From Zestomonas insulae (GTDB lineage Bacteria > Pseudomonadota > Gammaproteobacteria > Pseudomonadales > Pseudomonadaceae), in the NCBI RefSeq assembly GCF_016901015.1, contig NZ_JAFEUP010000005.1, positions 124,001 through 188,000 of the forward strand: a DNA stretch of 64,000 nucleotides, in the 5' to 3' direction. Positions 28,270-38,640 of the stretch are shown one piece after another; position 1 is the first letter of the stretch, and every line of letters starts with the position of its first letter. The notes beneath the pieces were generated by a model. The model saw only the letters and a program-made list of their open reading frames with translations, did not search any database and had not been told where the DNA came from. A program made the position numbers and the translations under genes.

Positions 28270-28656
28270 TCAGGCCGAAACCACGAACAGCGCGACGATC
28301 AGGCCCATGCCGAGGAACCACACCAGCGAACGCACCGGGCCCCAGTCGGCCAGGTAGCAGGCCAGGTAGAGCACTCGAGTGATGATGAAGCCGACCGCCA
28401 GGGCATCCATCAGCGCCTGGCTGGCGCCACCGGCCAGGTGCGCGATGATCACCGCCGCGGCGAACGCCGGGGTCACCTCGAAGCCGTTGAGCTGCGCATG
28501 GTGCGCGCGCTGGCGCCGCCCTTCGAGGCCGGCGAGGAACGCGCGCGGATTCTGGTTGGCGTGCGGGCCGTAGTCGCGGCCGCTGAACTTGGCGATCGCG
28601 GTGGCGAGGTAGGGCAGGATGATGGCGACGAGGACACACCAGAAGGCGAGGGTCAT
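28270..28656 (-). CDS. MAPEG-family membrane protein
   Basis: 128 residues, four hydrophobic helices, with family signatures RAFLAGLEGRRQRAHHAQLN and LYLACYLADWGPVRSLVW. MAPEG proteins include glutathione-dependent transferases and peroxidases in eukaryotes; bacterial members such as this are uncharacterised. GGAG seven bases before the ATG supports the start at 28656. Its downstream neighbour on the same strand is the cytochrome c' lipoprotein, 95 bases away. Confidence 0.88.
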   Translation of the reverse strand: MTLAFWCVLVAIILPYLATAIAKFSGRDYGPHANQNPRAFLAGLEGRRQRAHHAQLNGFEVTPAFAAAVIIAHLAGGASQALMDALAVGFIITRVLYLACYLADWGPVRSLVWFLGMGLIVALFVVSA

Positions 28657-28747
28657 GACAGCTCCGCAGCTTGAGAAGGAGCCGCCAGCCTGACCGTCTC
28701 AGTCGCCTCCGGCCATGGCCGGCGCGCCGCCTTGCCGTGCTCGCCGG

Positions 28748-29155
28748 TCAATCAGCCAGCGCGTCGTCGTCCTTGAACTGGTCCTTGATGTAGGTGATCT
28801 CGGTCTTGCCGTGCGGCGCCGGCAGGCCGTCGGCGCCGAGGTTGACGAACACCAGCTTGTCGACGGTGAGGATGCTCTTGCGGGTGATCTTGTTGCGCAC
28901 TTCGCAGGTCAGGGTGATCGAGCTGCGGCCGAACTCGGTGGCGGTGATGCCCAGTTCGATGATGTCGCCCTGGCGCGCCGAGCTGACGAAGTTGATCTCC
29001 GAGATGAACTTGGTCACCACCTTCTGGTTGCCGAGCTGGACGATGGCGTAGATTGCCGCTTCTTCGTCGATCCAGCGCAGCAGGCTGCCGCCGAACAGCG
29101 TGCCGTTGGGGTTGAGATCTTCGGGCTTGACCCATTTGCGGGTGTGGAAATTCAT
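28748..29155 (-). CDS. acyl-CoA thioesterase, hotdog fold (YciA-like)
   Basis: 135 residues forming one hotdog domain: NPNGTLFGGSLLRWIDEEAA holds the catalytic Asp and the helix start, and SEINFVSSARQGDIIEL and SITLTCEVRNK follow the family pattern. It would hydrolyse acyl-CoA to free acid and CoA. The ATG at 29155 has AGGAG five bases upstream, so it is preferred over the GTG two codons before. It diverges from ahcY across the riboswitch region. Confidence 0.92.
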   Translation of the reverse strand: MNFHTRKWVKPEDLNPNGTLFGGSLLRWIDEEAAIYAIVQLGNQKVVTKFISEINFVSSARQGDIIELGITATEFGRSSITLTCEVRNKITRKSILTVDKLVFVNLGADGLPAPHGKTEITYIKDQFKDDDALAD

Positions 29156-29260
29156 ACGCACTCCTGTCTATCTGGTCAGGTTCGCGACTGAGCATGGCAG
29201 CCCGCCGCAGTGCTGTCCCAGCAAGCGTTTCAATCGATCCGATAGGCGGTGTCGGAAAGC

Positions 29261-29289
29261 TTGGGCTGGGCGATGCGCCTCGCTATAAT
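29261..29289 (+). promoter_or_regulatory. sigma-70 promoter of ahcY
   Basis: TTGGGC, 17 bases, TATAAT (perfect -10). The transcript would start near 29296 and carry about 210 bases of leader that includes the whole riboswitch. Confidence 0.8.
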
Positions 29290-29336
29290 CGCCGGGCTTT
29301 TCCGCGGCCGGCTCTGCCCGACCGCGCCCGCCACCT

Positions 29337-29480
29337 GTCCGAGGGGCGCTGCAGCGGACGAAAAGCCTGTTTTGAATCCCGCAGCCTCTGCACTCAGGCA
29401 AGGCCACGGGTGGATTCAAAGCAGGTTTTCGCCTGTCAGGCTCGGATGGGGCGTTAACCATACGCATCAACGGCGCCCAT
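29337..29480 (+). promoter_or_regulatory. S-adenosylhomocysteine (SAH) riboswitch
   Basis: The leader carries the conserved SAH-aptamer blocks in order: CCGAGGGGCGCTGCAGCGG at 29339, CAGGCTCGG at 29437-29445, GGGGCGTTAACC at 29448-29459, and AACGGCGCCC at 29469-29478. CCGAG pairs with CTCGG to form P1, and GGGCGC with GCGCCC to form the pseudoknot. A long imperfect hairpin between 29359 and 29432 (CGAAAAGCCTG and GAATCC with their complements) is an enlarged P2 arm. SAH riboswitches turn on ahcY when SAH builds up. The ribosome site (GGAGA, 29496) lies just after the aptamer, so control of translation initiation is likely. Confidence 0.93.
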
Positions 29481-29508
29481 TCGCACACAACGAATGGAGA
29501 CTCATTGC

Positions 29509-30918
<1,410 letters not shown>

Positions 30919-30980
30919 GCCGCACGCCGGCGGCCGCCCCACGGGGCGCGTCGCCGGCCTGCCGCCACAGGGATTGATCC

Positions 30981-31826
30981 ATGTCTCAAGAACGCCGTTA
31001 CAGCTTCGAATTCTTCCCGGCGAAGACCGAAGCGGGCCACGACAAGCTGATCGCCACCGCGCGCCAGCTGGCCGGCTACAACCCGGATTTCTTCTCCTGC
31101 ACCTACGGCGCCGGCGGTTCGACCCGTGAGGGCACCCTACGTACCGTGCTGCAACTCAATGGCGACGTCGGCGTGGCCACCGCGCCGCACCTGTCCTGCG
31201 TCGGCGACAGCAAGGACGACCTGCGCGACCTGCTCAACCAGTACAAGGCCGCCGGCATCAACCGCATCGTCGCCCTGCGCGGCGACCTGCCGTCGGGCAT
31301 GGGCATGGCCAGCGGGGAGCTGCGCTACGCCAACGAACTGGTCGAGTTCATCCGCGCCGAGAGCGGCGAGCAGTTCCACATCGAGATCGCCGCCTACCCG
31401 GAGATGCATCCGCAGGCGCGCAGTTTCGAAGACGATCTCGCCAACTTCGTCCGCAAGGCCCAGGCCGGTGCGCACAGCGCGATCACCCAGTACTTCTTCA
31501 ACGCCGACAGCTACTTCTACTTCGTCGAGCGCGTGCGCAAGCTGGGCGTCGAACTGCCGATCGTCCCCGGCATCATGCCGATCACCAACTACAGCAAGCT
31601 GGCACGCTTCTCCGACGCCTGCGGCGCGGAAATCCCGCGCTGGATTCGCAAGCAGCTGGAAGCCTACGGCGACGACATCGCCAGCATCCAGGCCTACGGC
31701 GAGCAGGTGATCAGCGAGATGTGCGAACGCCTGCTGCAAGGCGGCGCACCGGGGTTGCACTTCTACACCCTGAACCAGGCCGAGCCGAGTCTGGCGATCT
31801 GGAACAACCTCAAACTGCCGCGCTGA
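30981..31826 (+). CDS. metF: methylenetetrahydrofolate reductase
   Basis: 281 residues. It reduces 5,10-methylene- to 5-methyl-tetrahydrofolate with FAD, supplying the methyl group for remaking methionine from the homocysteine that AhcY releases. It has YSFEFFPAKTEAG at the start, FFSCTYGAGGSTREGT, NRIVALRGDLPSGMG, and PGIMPITNYSKLARF. It is co-directional with ahcY and so probably under the SAH riboswitch. An intrinsic terminator follows. Confidence 0.97.
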   Translation: MSQERRYSFEFFPAKTEAGHDKLIATARQLAGYNPDFFSCTYGAGGSTREGTLRTVLQLNGDVGVATAPHLSCVGDSKDDLRDLLNQYKAAGINRIVALRGDLPSGMGMASGELRYANELVEFIRAESGEQFHIEIAAYPEMHPQARSFEDDLANFVRKAQAGAHSAITQYFFNADSYFYFVERVRKLGVELPIVPGIMPITNYSKLARFSDACGAEIPRWIRKQLEAYGDDIASIQAYGEQVISEMCERLLQGGAPGLHFYTLNQAEPSLAIWNNLKLPR

Positions 31827-31850
31827 GCGGCAGTTTGCGGGAACCACGAA

Positions 31851-31877
31851 ACCGGGCGCAGCAAGCCCGGTTTTTTT
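31851..31877 (+). terminator. intrinsic terminator of ahcY-metF
   Basis: CCGGGC-GCAGCAA-GCCCGG followed by TTTTTTT, 25 bases after the metF stop codon. Confidence 0.9.
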
Positions 31878-32071
31878 ATGCCCGCCGTCAGGCCCGGCGA
31901 GGAAACCCCGGCCCGGCACGCCGGTCGAATGCCGTAGCGCCGCGCCGTCGTTGACCCGACGCAAAGCGGCGGTCAAGACTACCCCCAATCGCCAACGCTG
32001 CGGCCTCCGCCGCGCCGTTCGCCCGTCCCGCGTCCGCGCGCCCGCGCCGACGCCGCTTTCAGGAAGAAAGA

Positions 32072-33445
32072 ATGGTCACACGCCTGAAGATCAACGCCTC
32101 GGTCAGCCCCAAGGGCAGCCTGGAAACCCTCTCCCAACGCGAAGTGCAGCAACTCCGCGAAACCGGCTCGGGCAGCGTCTACCGACTGTTTCGCCAGTGC
32201 GCGCTGGCGATCCTCAACACCGGCTCGCACAGCGACAATGCCAAGACCATCCTCGAGGCCTACCCGGACTTCGAGGTGCGCATCCACCAGCAGGACCGCG
32301 GCATCCGCCTGGAACTGCTCAACGCACCGGCCGATGCCTTCGTCGACGGCGAAATGATCGCCAGCACCCGCGAGATGCTGTTCAGCGCGCTGCGCGACAT
32401 CGTCTACACGCAGAGCGAGCTGGAGAACAAGCGCATCGACCTGGACAGCTCGCAGGGCATCACCGACTACGTCTTCCACCTGCTGCGCAACGCGCGCACC
32501 CTGCGCAGCGGCGTCGAGCCGAAGATCGTGGTGTGCTGGGGCGGTCACTCGATCAGCACCGACGAGTACAAGTACACCAAGAAGGTCGGCCACGAGCTGG
32601 GTCTGCGCGCCCTGGACATCTGCACCGGCTGCGGCCCGGGGGTGATGAAGGGGCCGATGAAGGGCGCGACCATCTCCCACGCCAAGCAGCGCATCCTCAA
32701 CGGCCGCTACCTGGGCCTCACCGAGCCGGGGATCATCGCCGCCGAAGCGCCCAACCCGATCGTCAACGAGCTGGTGATCCTGCCGGACATCGAGAAGCGC
32801 CTGGAGGCCTTCGTGCGCGTCGGCCACGGCATCATCATCTTCCCCGGTGGCGCCGGCACCGCCGAGGAATTCCTCTACCTGCTCGGCATCCTCACCCACC
32901 CGGACAACTGCGAGCTGCCATTCCCGGTGATCGTCACCGGGCCGAAGAGCGCCGGGCCGTACCTGCAGCAGCTGCACAACTTCATCGGTGCGACGCTCGG
33001 CGAAGCCGCCCAGCAGCGCTACACCATGATCCTCAACGATCCGGCCGAGGTGGCGCGACAGATGGCCCAGGGGGTCAAGGAAGTCACCCGCTTCCGCCGC
33101 GAGCGCAACGACGCCTTCCACTTCAACTGGCTGCTGAAGATCGACGAGACGTTCCAGCGCCCGTTCGAGCCGACCCACGCCAACATGGCCGCGCTGCGCC
33201 TGTCGCGTGACTTGCCGCTGCACGAGCTGGCCGCCAACCTGCGCCGGGCGTTCTCCGGGATCGTCGCCGGCAACGTCAAGGAGAACGGCATCCGCCTGAT
33301 CGAGCAGCACGGTCCGTACGAGATCACCGGGGACCCAGCCATCCTCCAGCCGCTCGATCGCCTGCTGCATGCTTTCGTCGAACAGCACCGCATGAAGCTG
33401 CCCGGCGGCAGCGCCTACGTGCCCTGCTACCGAGTCCTCAGCTGA
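32072..33445 (+). CDS. ppnN: pyrimidine/purine nucleotide 5'-monophosphate nucleosidase (LOG family)
   Basis: 457 residues, the full length of PpnN (YgdH). It releases the base from nucleoside monophosphates; E. coli PpnN responds to (p)ppGpp. The central LOG domain shows VVCWGGHSISTDEYKY, DICTGCGPGVMKGPMKGA and the catalytic FPGGAGTAEEF; N- and C-terminal domains specific to PpnN flank it. AGGAAGAAAG just before the ATG is the ribosome site. It is preceded by the metF terminator and so is a separate unit. Confidence 0.95.
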   Translation: MVTRLKINASVSPKGSLETLSQREVQQLRETGSGSVYRLFRQCALAILNTGSHSDNAKTILEAYPDFEVRIHQQDRGIRLELLNAPADAFVDGEMIASTREMLFSALRDIVYTQSELENKRIDLDSSQGITDYVFHLLRNARTLRSGVEPKIVVCWGGHSISTDEYKYTKKVGHELGLRALDICTGCGPGVMKGPMKGATISHAKQRILNGRYLGLTEPGIIAAEAPNPIVNELVILPDIEKRLEAFVRVGHGIIIFPGGAGTAEEFLYLLGILTHPDNCELPFPVIVTGPKSAGPYLQQLHNFIGATLGEAAQQRYTMILNDPAEVARQMAQGVKEVTRFRRERNDAFHFNWLLKIDETFQRPFEPTHANMAALRLSRDLPLHELAANLRRAFSGIVAGNVKENGIRLIEQHGPYEITGDPAILQPLDRLLHAFVEQHRMKLPGGSAYVPCYRVLS

Positions 33446-33452
33446 GTCCGGT

Positions 33453-33486
33453 GGTCGGCGCGCACCCGCCGGGATGCGCGCCGATC
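33453..33486. repeat. GC-rich hairpin after ppnN
   Basis: GGTCGGCGCGC and GCGCGCCGATC form an 11-bp stem around a 12-base loop, starting eight bases past the ppnN stop. There is no T run, so it is not a classic terminator; it may protect the 3' end of the message or be another extragenic palindrome. Confidence 0.45.
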
Positions 33487-33535
33487 GGCGAACGTCGGAC
33501 GTCGAGCGGTGAAAAAACGCACAACCGCCAGGTTT

Positions 33536-33544
33536 TGTTATACT
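33536..33544 (+). promoter_or_regulatory. extended -10 promoter of the rhlE-like helicase gene
   Basis: TGTTATACT matches the extended -10 form (TGnTATAAT). No good -35 is evident, as expected for this class. It implies a leader of about 130 bases before the ATG at 33680. Confidence 0.5.
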
Positions 33545-33679
33545 CCGGCTTCCCCGCCAGGCTTACGCCCGGACACGCGGCCCGCAGAGGCCATGCTGAA
33601 CCGGTCGGGACCACGCCCCAAGCGTGCTTCAAGCCAGGCCTATTTCCCTGGGCCACGCCCTAACTAGACAGGATGACTC

Positions 33680-35611
33680 ATGTCCTTTGCCTCCCTCGGT
33701 CTCTCCGAGGCTCTGGCCGCTGCCGTCGCAGCTGCCGGCTACGCCGAACCCACCCCGGTGCAACAGCGGGCCATTCCCGCCGTGTTGCAAGGCCGCGATC
33801 TGATGGTCGCCGCCCAGACGGGTACCGGTAAAACCGCAGGCTTCGCCCTGCCCGTCCTCGAGCGACTGTTCCCCAACGGTCACCCGGACAAGACTCAACA
33901 GCGCCGTCCGCGCCAGACCCGCGTGCTGGTGCTGACCCCGACCCGCGAGCTCGCCGCGCAGGTCCACGACAGCTTCAAGATCTACGCCCGCGACCTGCCG
34001 CTGGTCAGCGCCTGCATCTTCGGCGGCGTCGGCATGAACCCGCAGGTGCAGGCACTGGCCAAGGGCCTCGACCTGCTGGTCGCCTGCCCGGGCCGCCTGC
34101 TCGACCTCGCCGGCCAGGGCGCCGTCGACCTCGGTCACGTGGAAACCCTGATCCTCGATGAAGCCGACCGCATGCTCGACATGGGCTTCATCCACGACGT
34201 CAAGAAAGTCCTCGCCCGCCTGCCGGCCAAGCGCCAGAACCTGCTGTTCTCGGCGACCTTCTCGAAGGACATCACCGACCTCGCCGGCAAGCTGCTGCAC
34301 GACCCCGAGCGCATCGAAGTGACGCCGCCGAACACCACGGTCGAGCGCATCGAACAACGCGTGTTCCGCGTCGCCGCCAGCCACAAGCGCGCCCTGCTCG
34401 CGCACCTGATCACCCAGGGTGCCTGGGAACAGGTGCTGGTGTTCACCCGCACCAAGCACGGCGCCAACCGCCTTGCCGAGTACCTCGACAAGCACGGCCT
34501 GCCGGCCCTGGCGATCCACGGCAACAAGAGCCAGAACGCGCGGACCAAGGCACTGGCCGACTTCAAGGCCAACTCCGTGCGCATCCTGGTCGCCACCGAC
34601 ATCGCCGCGCGCGGCCTGGACATCGACCAGCTGCCGCACGTGGTCAACTTCGAGCTGCCCAACGTCGAGGAAGACTACGTGCACCGCATCGGCCGCACCG
34701 GCCGCGCCGGGCGCAGCGGCGAGGCGATCTCGCTGGTCGCCCCGGATGAAGAGAAGCTGCTCAAGGGCATTGAGCGGATGACCAAGCAGAAGATCGCCGA
34801 CGGCGACCTGCTCGGTTTCGACGCCAGCACGGTCGAGGCGGAAAAACCGGAGACCCGCGAGCCACGCCAACCGCGCGGCCAGCAGCAGGCGCGCAAGAAG
34901 CCCGAAGGCAAGACCGAAGAGCACCCGGGTGGCCGCAAGGACAAGGGCAAGGACCGCGGTGGGCGTAACAAGCCGCACCAGAAAGCCAAGTCCGAGCAGC
35001 GCCACAGTGCCGCCGCCAGCCAGCCGAGCAGTGTCCCGCAAGTGCCGCAGAACCGCGCGCCGGACGAGTTCCTCGATGACGAAGTGGACAACTTCGGTAA
35101 CCGCGCCGACTACGTCAGCCCCTACCAGAAGGGCGACAAGCGCTCCGGCGGCGGCCAGCGTAGCGGTGGTGGTGGCGGTCAGCCGCGCACCAACCAGGGC
35201 GGCCAGGCTCAGGCCCCGCGTGGCAAGGGTCAGGGCCAAGGTCAGGGTCAGGGCCAGCCGCGCACCGGCGGTGCCCCGCGCGCTGCCGGCGGCCAGGGCG
35301 CCGGTCAAGCCGGCCAGGGTCGTCGCACCGGCGGCCAGGGTGGTCAGGGCCAGCCGCGCGGTAACGGCGGCGGTAAGCGTGGCGGTCGACGTCCGGAGTA
35401 CAAGAGCCTGATGAGCGACGCACCGCTGCGTCCGGAAGGCTCCGGGCCGATCAACAAGCCGACGCGTCAGCCGGTGATCGTGCACAAGGAGTCGCGTATC
35501 GACCGTTCGCTGACCCCGGAACAGCTCGAGCAACTCGACGCGCGCAACAACCGCGGCGGCGAGAAGCCGGCGCTGCTGACGCGCAACCGCAGCGAGCAGA
35601 CCGAGAGCTGA
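33680..35611 (+). CDS. rhlE: DEAD-box RNA helicase, RhlE2-like, with long disordered tail
   Basis: 643 residues. The helicase core (about 1-375) has the Q motif [22 protein letters not shown] in [17 protein letters not shown] in LFSATFS, and [11 protein letters not shown]. After it come about 270 residues of low complexity, first lysine- and glutamine-rich, then many Gly, Gln and Arg ([22 protein letters not shown]), with a conserved-looking end ([20 protein letters not shown]). The position after metF and ppnN matches P. aeruginosa RhlE2 (PA0428), which uses its C-terminal extension to bind RNA and the RNA decay machinery. Confidence 0.94.
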   Translation: MSFASLGLSEALAAAVAAAGYAEPTPVQQRAIPAVLQGRDLMVAAQTGTGKTAGFALPVLERLFPNGHPDKTQQRRPRQTRVLVLTPTRELAAQVHDSFKIYARDLPLVSACIFGGVGMNPQVQALAKGLDLLVACPGRLLDLAGQGAVDLGHVETLILDEADRMLDMGFIHDVKKVLARLPAKRQNLLFSATFSKDITDLAGKLLHDPERIEVTPPNTTVERIEQRVFRVAASHKRALLAHLITQGAWEQVLVFTRTKHGANRLAEYLDKHGLPALAIHGNKSQNARTKALADFKANSVRILVATDIAARGLDIDQLPHVVNFELPNVEEDYVHRIGRTGRAGRSGEAISLVAPDEEKLLKGIERMTKQKIADGDLLGFDASTVEAEKPETREPRQPRGQQQARKKPEGKTEEHPGGRKDKGKDRGGRNKPHQKAKSEQRHSAAASQPSSVPQVPQNRAPDEFLDDEVDNFGNRADYVSPYQKGDKRSGGGQRSGGGGGQPRTNQGGQAQAPRGKGQGQGQGQGQPRTGGAPRAAGGQGAGQAGQGRRTGGQGGQGQPRGNGGGKRGGRRPEYKSLMSDAPLRPEGSGPINKPTRQPVIVHKESRIDRSLTPEQLEQLDARNNRGGEKPALLTRNRSEQTES

Positions 35612-35635
35612 TCACTCGGGCCTGCCCCAGAATGC

Positions 35636-35661
35636 AAAACGCCGGCAAATGCCGGCGTTTT
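35636..35661. terminator. bidirectional intrinsic terminator between the helicase and yceI genes
   Basis: AAAACGCCGGC-AAAT-GCCGGCGTTTT, a perfect hairpin with A and T runs, between convergent stop codons. Confidence 0.92.
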
Positions 35662-35679
35662 GCTGTGTAGCGTTCGCGC

Positions 35680-36258
35680 TTACTGGCGCACACCCTCCAC
35701 CGAGATGATCAGCTGCACGTCCTGGGACGCCGGGCCGAGATCCTTCTGCACGTCGAAGTCCTTCAGCTTGAGCGTGGTGCTGCCCTCGAAACCGGCGCGG
35801 TAGCCGCCCCACGGGTCCTTGCCTTCGCCGACGAACTTGGCGGCGATCACCACCGGCTTGGTCACCCCATTGAGGGTCAGGTTGCCGGTGATGTCGGCAG
35901 TGCCCTGGCCGGTGGATTTCACCGCGGTGGACTCGAAGGTCGCGGTCGGGTTCTTGTCGACGTTGAGGAAGTCCTTGCTGCGCAGGTGCTTGTCACGCTC
36001 GGCGTGATTGGAATCAACGCTGGCGGTGTTGATGGTCACCTTGACCTTGCTCGCCTCGGGGTTCTTCGCGTCGAAGCTGAAGCTGCCGTCGAAATCGCGG
36101 AAGGTGCCGTACAGCCAGCTGTAGCCGAGGTGGCTGATCTTGAAGTTGACGAAGGCGTGCTGGCCTTCCTTGTCGATGATGTAGTCCGCAGCCATCGCGT
36201 GACCGGCGCCCAGCAGGGCACCGCCAAGGGCCAGGGCGGCCAGGGTTTTCTTCAGCAT
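35680..36258 (-). CDS. yceI: YceI-family periplasmic lipocalin-like protein
   Basis: 192 residues: signal peptide ([23 protein letters not shown]), then the YceI beta-barrel with [47 protein letters not shown] and [12 protein letters not shown]. YceI proteins bind isoprenoid quinone-like lipids in the periplasm. The start MLKKT agrees with P. aeruginosa PA0423 (PasP); an ATG two codons earlier is also possible. It follows the cytochrome b561 gene by 29 bases, the same pairing as yceJ-yceI in E. coli. Confidence 0.95.
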   Translation of the reverse strand: MLKKTLAALALGGALLGAGHAMAADYIIDKEGQHAFVNFKISHLGYSWLYGTFRDFDGSFSFDAKNPEASKVKVTINTASVDSNHAERDKHLRSKDFLNVDKNPTATFESTAVKSTGQGTADITGNLTLNGVTKPVVIAAKFVGEGKDPWGGYRAGFEGSTTLKLKDFDVQKDLGPASQDVQLIISVEGVRQ

Positions 36259-36287
36259 GGTCATCGTTCCTTGTGAGGTGGAAGTCA

Positions 36288-36839
36288 TCAGCGTGCGCGG
36301 CCCAGCATGCGGGACAGGGTCGCGTCGCGGTCGAGAAAGTGGTGTTTGAGCGCCGCCAGGGCGTGCAGGCCGGAGAAGATCACCAGGCCCCAGGCCAGGT
36401 ACTTGTGCACGGCACCGGCGACGTCCGCCTGGTCGGGAATCCCGGTGATCAGCGCCGGCACCTGCAGCAGGCCGAAGACACTGATCGGTCGGCCGTCAGC
36501 GGTGGAAATCAGGTAGCCGGAGATCATCACGGCGAACAGCCCGAGATACAGCAGGCCATGGCCGAGCTTGGCGCCCAGGCGGGTCAGCGCGCCGTAGCTG
36601 GCCAGCACCGGCGGCGGTGGGCTGAGGAAGCGCCACAGCACGCGCAGCAGCATCACCGCCAAGAGCAGCAGACCGATGTCCTTGTGCAGCGCCGGCGCGG
36701 TTTGTCGCCAGGCACTGTAGTAGTCGAGACCGACCATCCAGAAGCCCAGGCCGAACAGGCCGAACACGGCCACGGCTACGCCCCAGTGCAGCAGCATGCT
36801 GACCAGGCCATAGCGAGCGGAAGAATTGCGCCACTGCAT
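36288..36839 (-). CDS. cytochrome b561-family membrane protein (YceJ/CybB-like)
   Basis: 183 residues with four membrane helices and histidines placed as haem-b ligands: [26 protein letters not shown] and [11 protein letters not shown]. Members accept electrons from quinol; some bacterial CybB act on superoxide. It is the first gene of a two-gene operon with yceI, which suggests a quinone-linked redox unit across the inner membrane and periplasm. Confidence 0.93.
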   Translation of the reverse strand: MQWRNSSARYGLVSMLLHWGVAVAVFGLFGLGFWMVGLDYYSAWRQTAPALHKDIGLLLLAVMLLRVLWRFLSPPPPVLASYGALTRLGAKLGHGLLYLGLFAVMISGYLISTADGRPISVFGLLQVPALITGIPDQADVAGAVHKYLAWGLVIFSGLHALAALKHHFLDRDATLSRMLGRAR

Positions 36840-36846
36840 GAAGACG

Positions 36847-36928
36847 TATCCCGAAAACGTAGTGGGATAAGACTAGCGGCAAAACTATCGAGATAAAGCG
36901 GAAAATTTCGCTATGAAATATCGAGATA
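36847..36928. promoter_or_regulatory. candidate regulatory region of cytochrome b561-yceI with repeated TATC...GATA dyads
   Basis: Three related sites lie in an AT-rich island upstream of the gene: TATCCC-N11-GGGATA (36847-36869), TATCGAGATA (36886-36895) and TATCGAGATA again (36919-36928). The last two are identical and 33 bases apart, close to three helical turns. This looks like a cluster of binding sites for one regulator; which one is unknown. Confidence 0.45.
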
Positions 36929-36968
36929 TACGATTGGATGGTGGGGCGCACGCGGCGCCCCGAGCCAC

Positions 36969-38447
36969 TCAGTCAAACAGTTTGGAGAAGAAGCCTGGCT
37001 TGTCGCCCTTCTCCGCCGCACCGGCCGGCGCGGTCTTCTTCGCCACCAGAGTGCCAGGCACATCGATGGTCTTGCCGGCATACAGGTCCTCGACCTGCTT
37101 GGCGGCGCGCTGGCCGCTGCGCAGCGCGCCTTCCAGAGTGCCGGGGTAGAGGGTGTCGGTGTGTTCGCCGGCGAAGGCGACACGCTGCAGCGGCTGCTCC
37201 CACAGGCGCCAGTTGCGGGTCACCTGGCCGGGCCCGAAGGCCAGGTAGGCGCCACCGGTGCTCGGGTCGGTGCTGTAGCGACGGATTTCGTAGCCGCTGT
37301 AGGCGCCACGCGCCTTCGGGTAGTACTGGTGCAGACGAATCAACACCTGGTCGGCCATCTGCCGGTCGCCGAAGGCCTGGAGAATCCGCGCGTTGTCGCC
37401 AGACAGGTTGATCACCACGTTGGCGCCACCCTTCATCGCCGGCTCGATCCACAGCATGCCGAGGCCCTTGTCGCTGAATATCTCGCCGGACAGGCGCGCC
37501 TTGCTGTCCCACACCGGCTGCTTGAACTTCAGCAGGATCTGGTCGCGCCAACCGTAGTTGGTGCTCTTCATCGCCGCCAGGTGCTTGGCGTCGAGCGCCG
37601 GGGTCAGCTGGATCTGCCCGAGCGCCTTGAGCGGCACGGCCAGCACCACGTAGTCGGCGCTGTAGCCGACCGCGCCGGCCTTGACCGTGACGCCGTCCTT
37701 GTCCTGGCTGACCGAAGTGACCTTGGCGTTGGTCTTCAGGGTCTTCAGCTGCTTGACGAAGGCTTCGGCCAGCACCGCGCTGCCGCCAGGCAGGCGCGCC
37801 GCACGCAGGTCGCGGTCGTCGACGCCGCGGTAGACCCGCGACTGCTGGGCGAGATACAGCAGCGACAGCCGCGACGGCTCGTCATAGCGACTGCGAATCC
37901 GCTGGTTGACCAGCAGGCGCGCGGTTTCCGGCAGCTGCAGCTTGTCCAGCCACTTGGCCACGGTGATCTGGTCGAGGGCGAACAGGGTGTTGTTGGCGGC
38001 CGGGTTGGCCGGGTCGTCGATCGACGCGGCGAGGTCGTCGAGCGACTTCTCGAAGCGCGCCAGCGCCTCGGCGGTAGCCGGCTGCTTGTCCTTGAGGTCG
38101 CTGCTGCTGAAGAACTGACCGCCGATCAGGTAGCTCGGCGTGCGCACGAACTCCGGCGCCGGCAGGGTCTTCAGCTTGAAGCTGTCGACGTAGTGGTTGA
38201 GCACCGGCTGCGCCTTGCTGTTGCCGATCCATTCGCTGGTCGCCAGGCCGTTGCGCCCGCCGGCCACCGCCTTGGCTTCCAGCACGGTGACTTGCCAGCC
38301 CTTGGCCTGTAGCTCGTAGGCGGCACTCAACCCGGCCACGCCGGCACCGACCACGATGGCGCTGGGCTGCTTGTCCTTCGCCGCTGCCGACAGGCTGAGC
38401 ACGCTCAGCAAAACCCACGTTCCCGCACGTACCCATCGGCCGGCCAT
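36969..38447 (-). CDS. FAD-dependent amine oxidase, exported
   Basis: 492 residues: signal peptide (MAGRWVRAGTWVLLSVLSLSAAAKD), then a FAD-binding Rossmann fold IVVGAGVAGLSAAYELQAKG and LEAKAVAGGRNG, and the C-terminal flavin motif RVAFAGEHTDTLYPGTLEGA. This is the monoamine-oxidase/polyamine-oxidase/phytoene-desaturase superfamily. Its place beside bioA matches P. aeruginosa PA0421. The substrate is not evident. The start at 38447 is preceded by GAGAGG and gives a clean signal; the open frame extends 111 codons further without meaning. Confidence 0.9.
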   Translation of the reverse strand: MAGRWVRAGTWVLLSVLSLSAAAKDKQPSAIVVGAGVAGLSAAYELQAKGWQVTVLEAKAVAGGRNGLATSEWIGNSKAQPVLNHYVDSFKLKTLPAPEFVRTPSYLIGGQFFSSSDLKDKQPATAEALARFEKSLDDLAASIDDPANPAANNTLFALDQITVAKWLDKLQLPETARLLVNQRIRSRYDEPSRLSLLYLAQQSRVYRGVDDRDLRAARLPGGSAVLAEAFVKQLKTLKTNAKVTSVSQDKDGVTVKAGAVGYSADYVVLAVPLKALGQIQLTPALDAKHLAAMKSTNYGWRDQILLKFKQPVWDSKARLSGEIFSDKGLGMLWIEPAMKGGANVVINLSGDNARILQAFGDRQMADQVLIRLHQYYPKARGAYSGYEIRRYSTDPSTGGAYLAFGPGQVTRNWRLWEQPLQRVAFAGEHTDTLYPGTLEGALRSGQRAAKQVEDLYAGKTIDVPGTLVAKKTAPAGAAEKGDKPGFFSKLFD

Positions 38448-38560
38448 GACACCTCTCCCACGCTGCTTGTTCTGTACGGCGGACGCCTTGCCCGCCGTGG
38501 CGCAGCAGGATACGCCAGCGCCCGGAGGCCGGCCAGACACCTCTGTCGGACATCTCGCGG

Positions 38561-38589
38561 TTGTCCTGCGCCCGCCCTTTGCATAGGCT
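38561..38589 (+). promoter_or_regulatory. candidate promoter of bioA
   Basis: TTGTCC, 17 bases, TAGGCT, about 50 bases upstream of the bioA ATG in the divergent region with the amine oxidase gene. Confidence 0.4.
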
Positions 38590-38640
38590 TGCGCCACCGT
38601 TTTCCGGGTGGCCATCCACCCGCTGCCGAGGAGTACCGTC

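Noticed and set aside
31951..31976. TTGACC-N14-GGTCAA dyad upstream of ppnN as an operator
   Set aside because: It lies in very GC-rich sequence with no clear promoter beside it; too weak to list as a feature.
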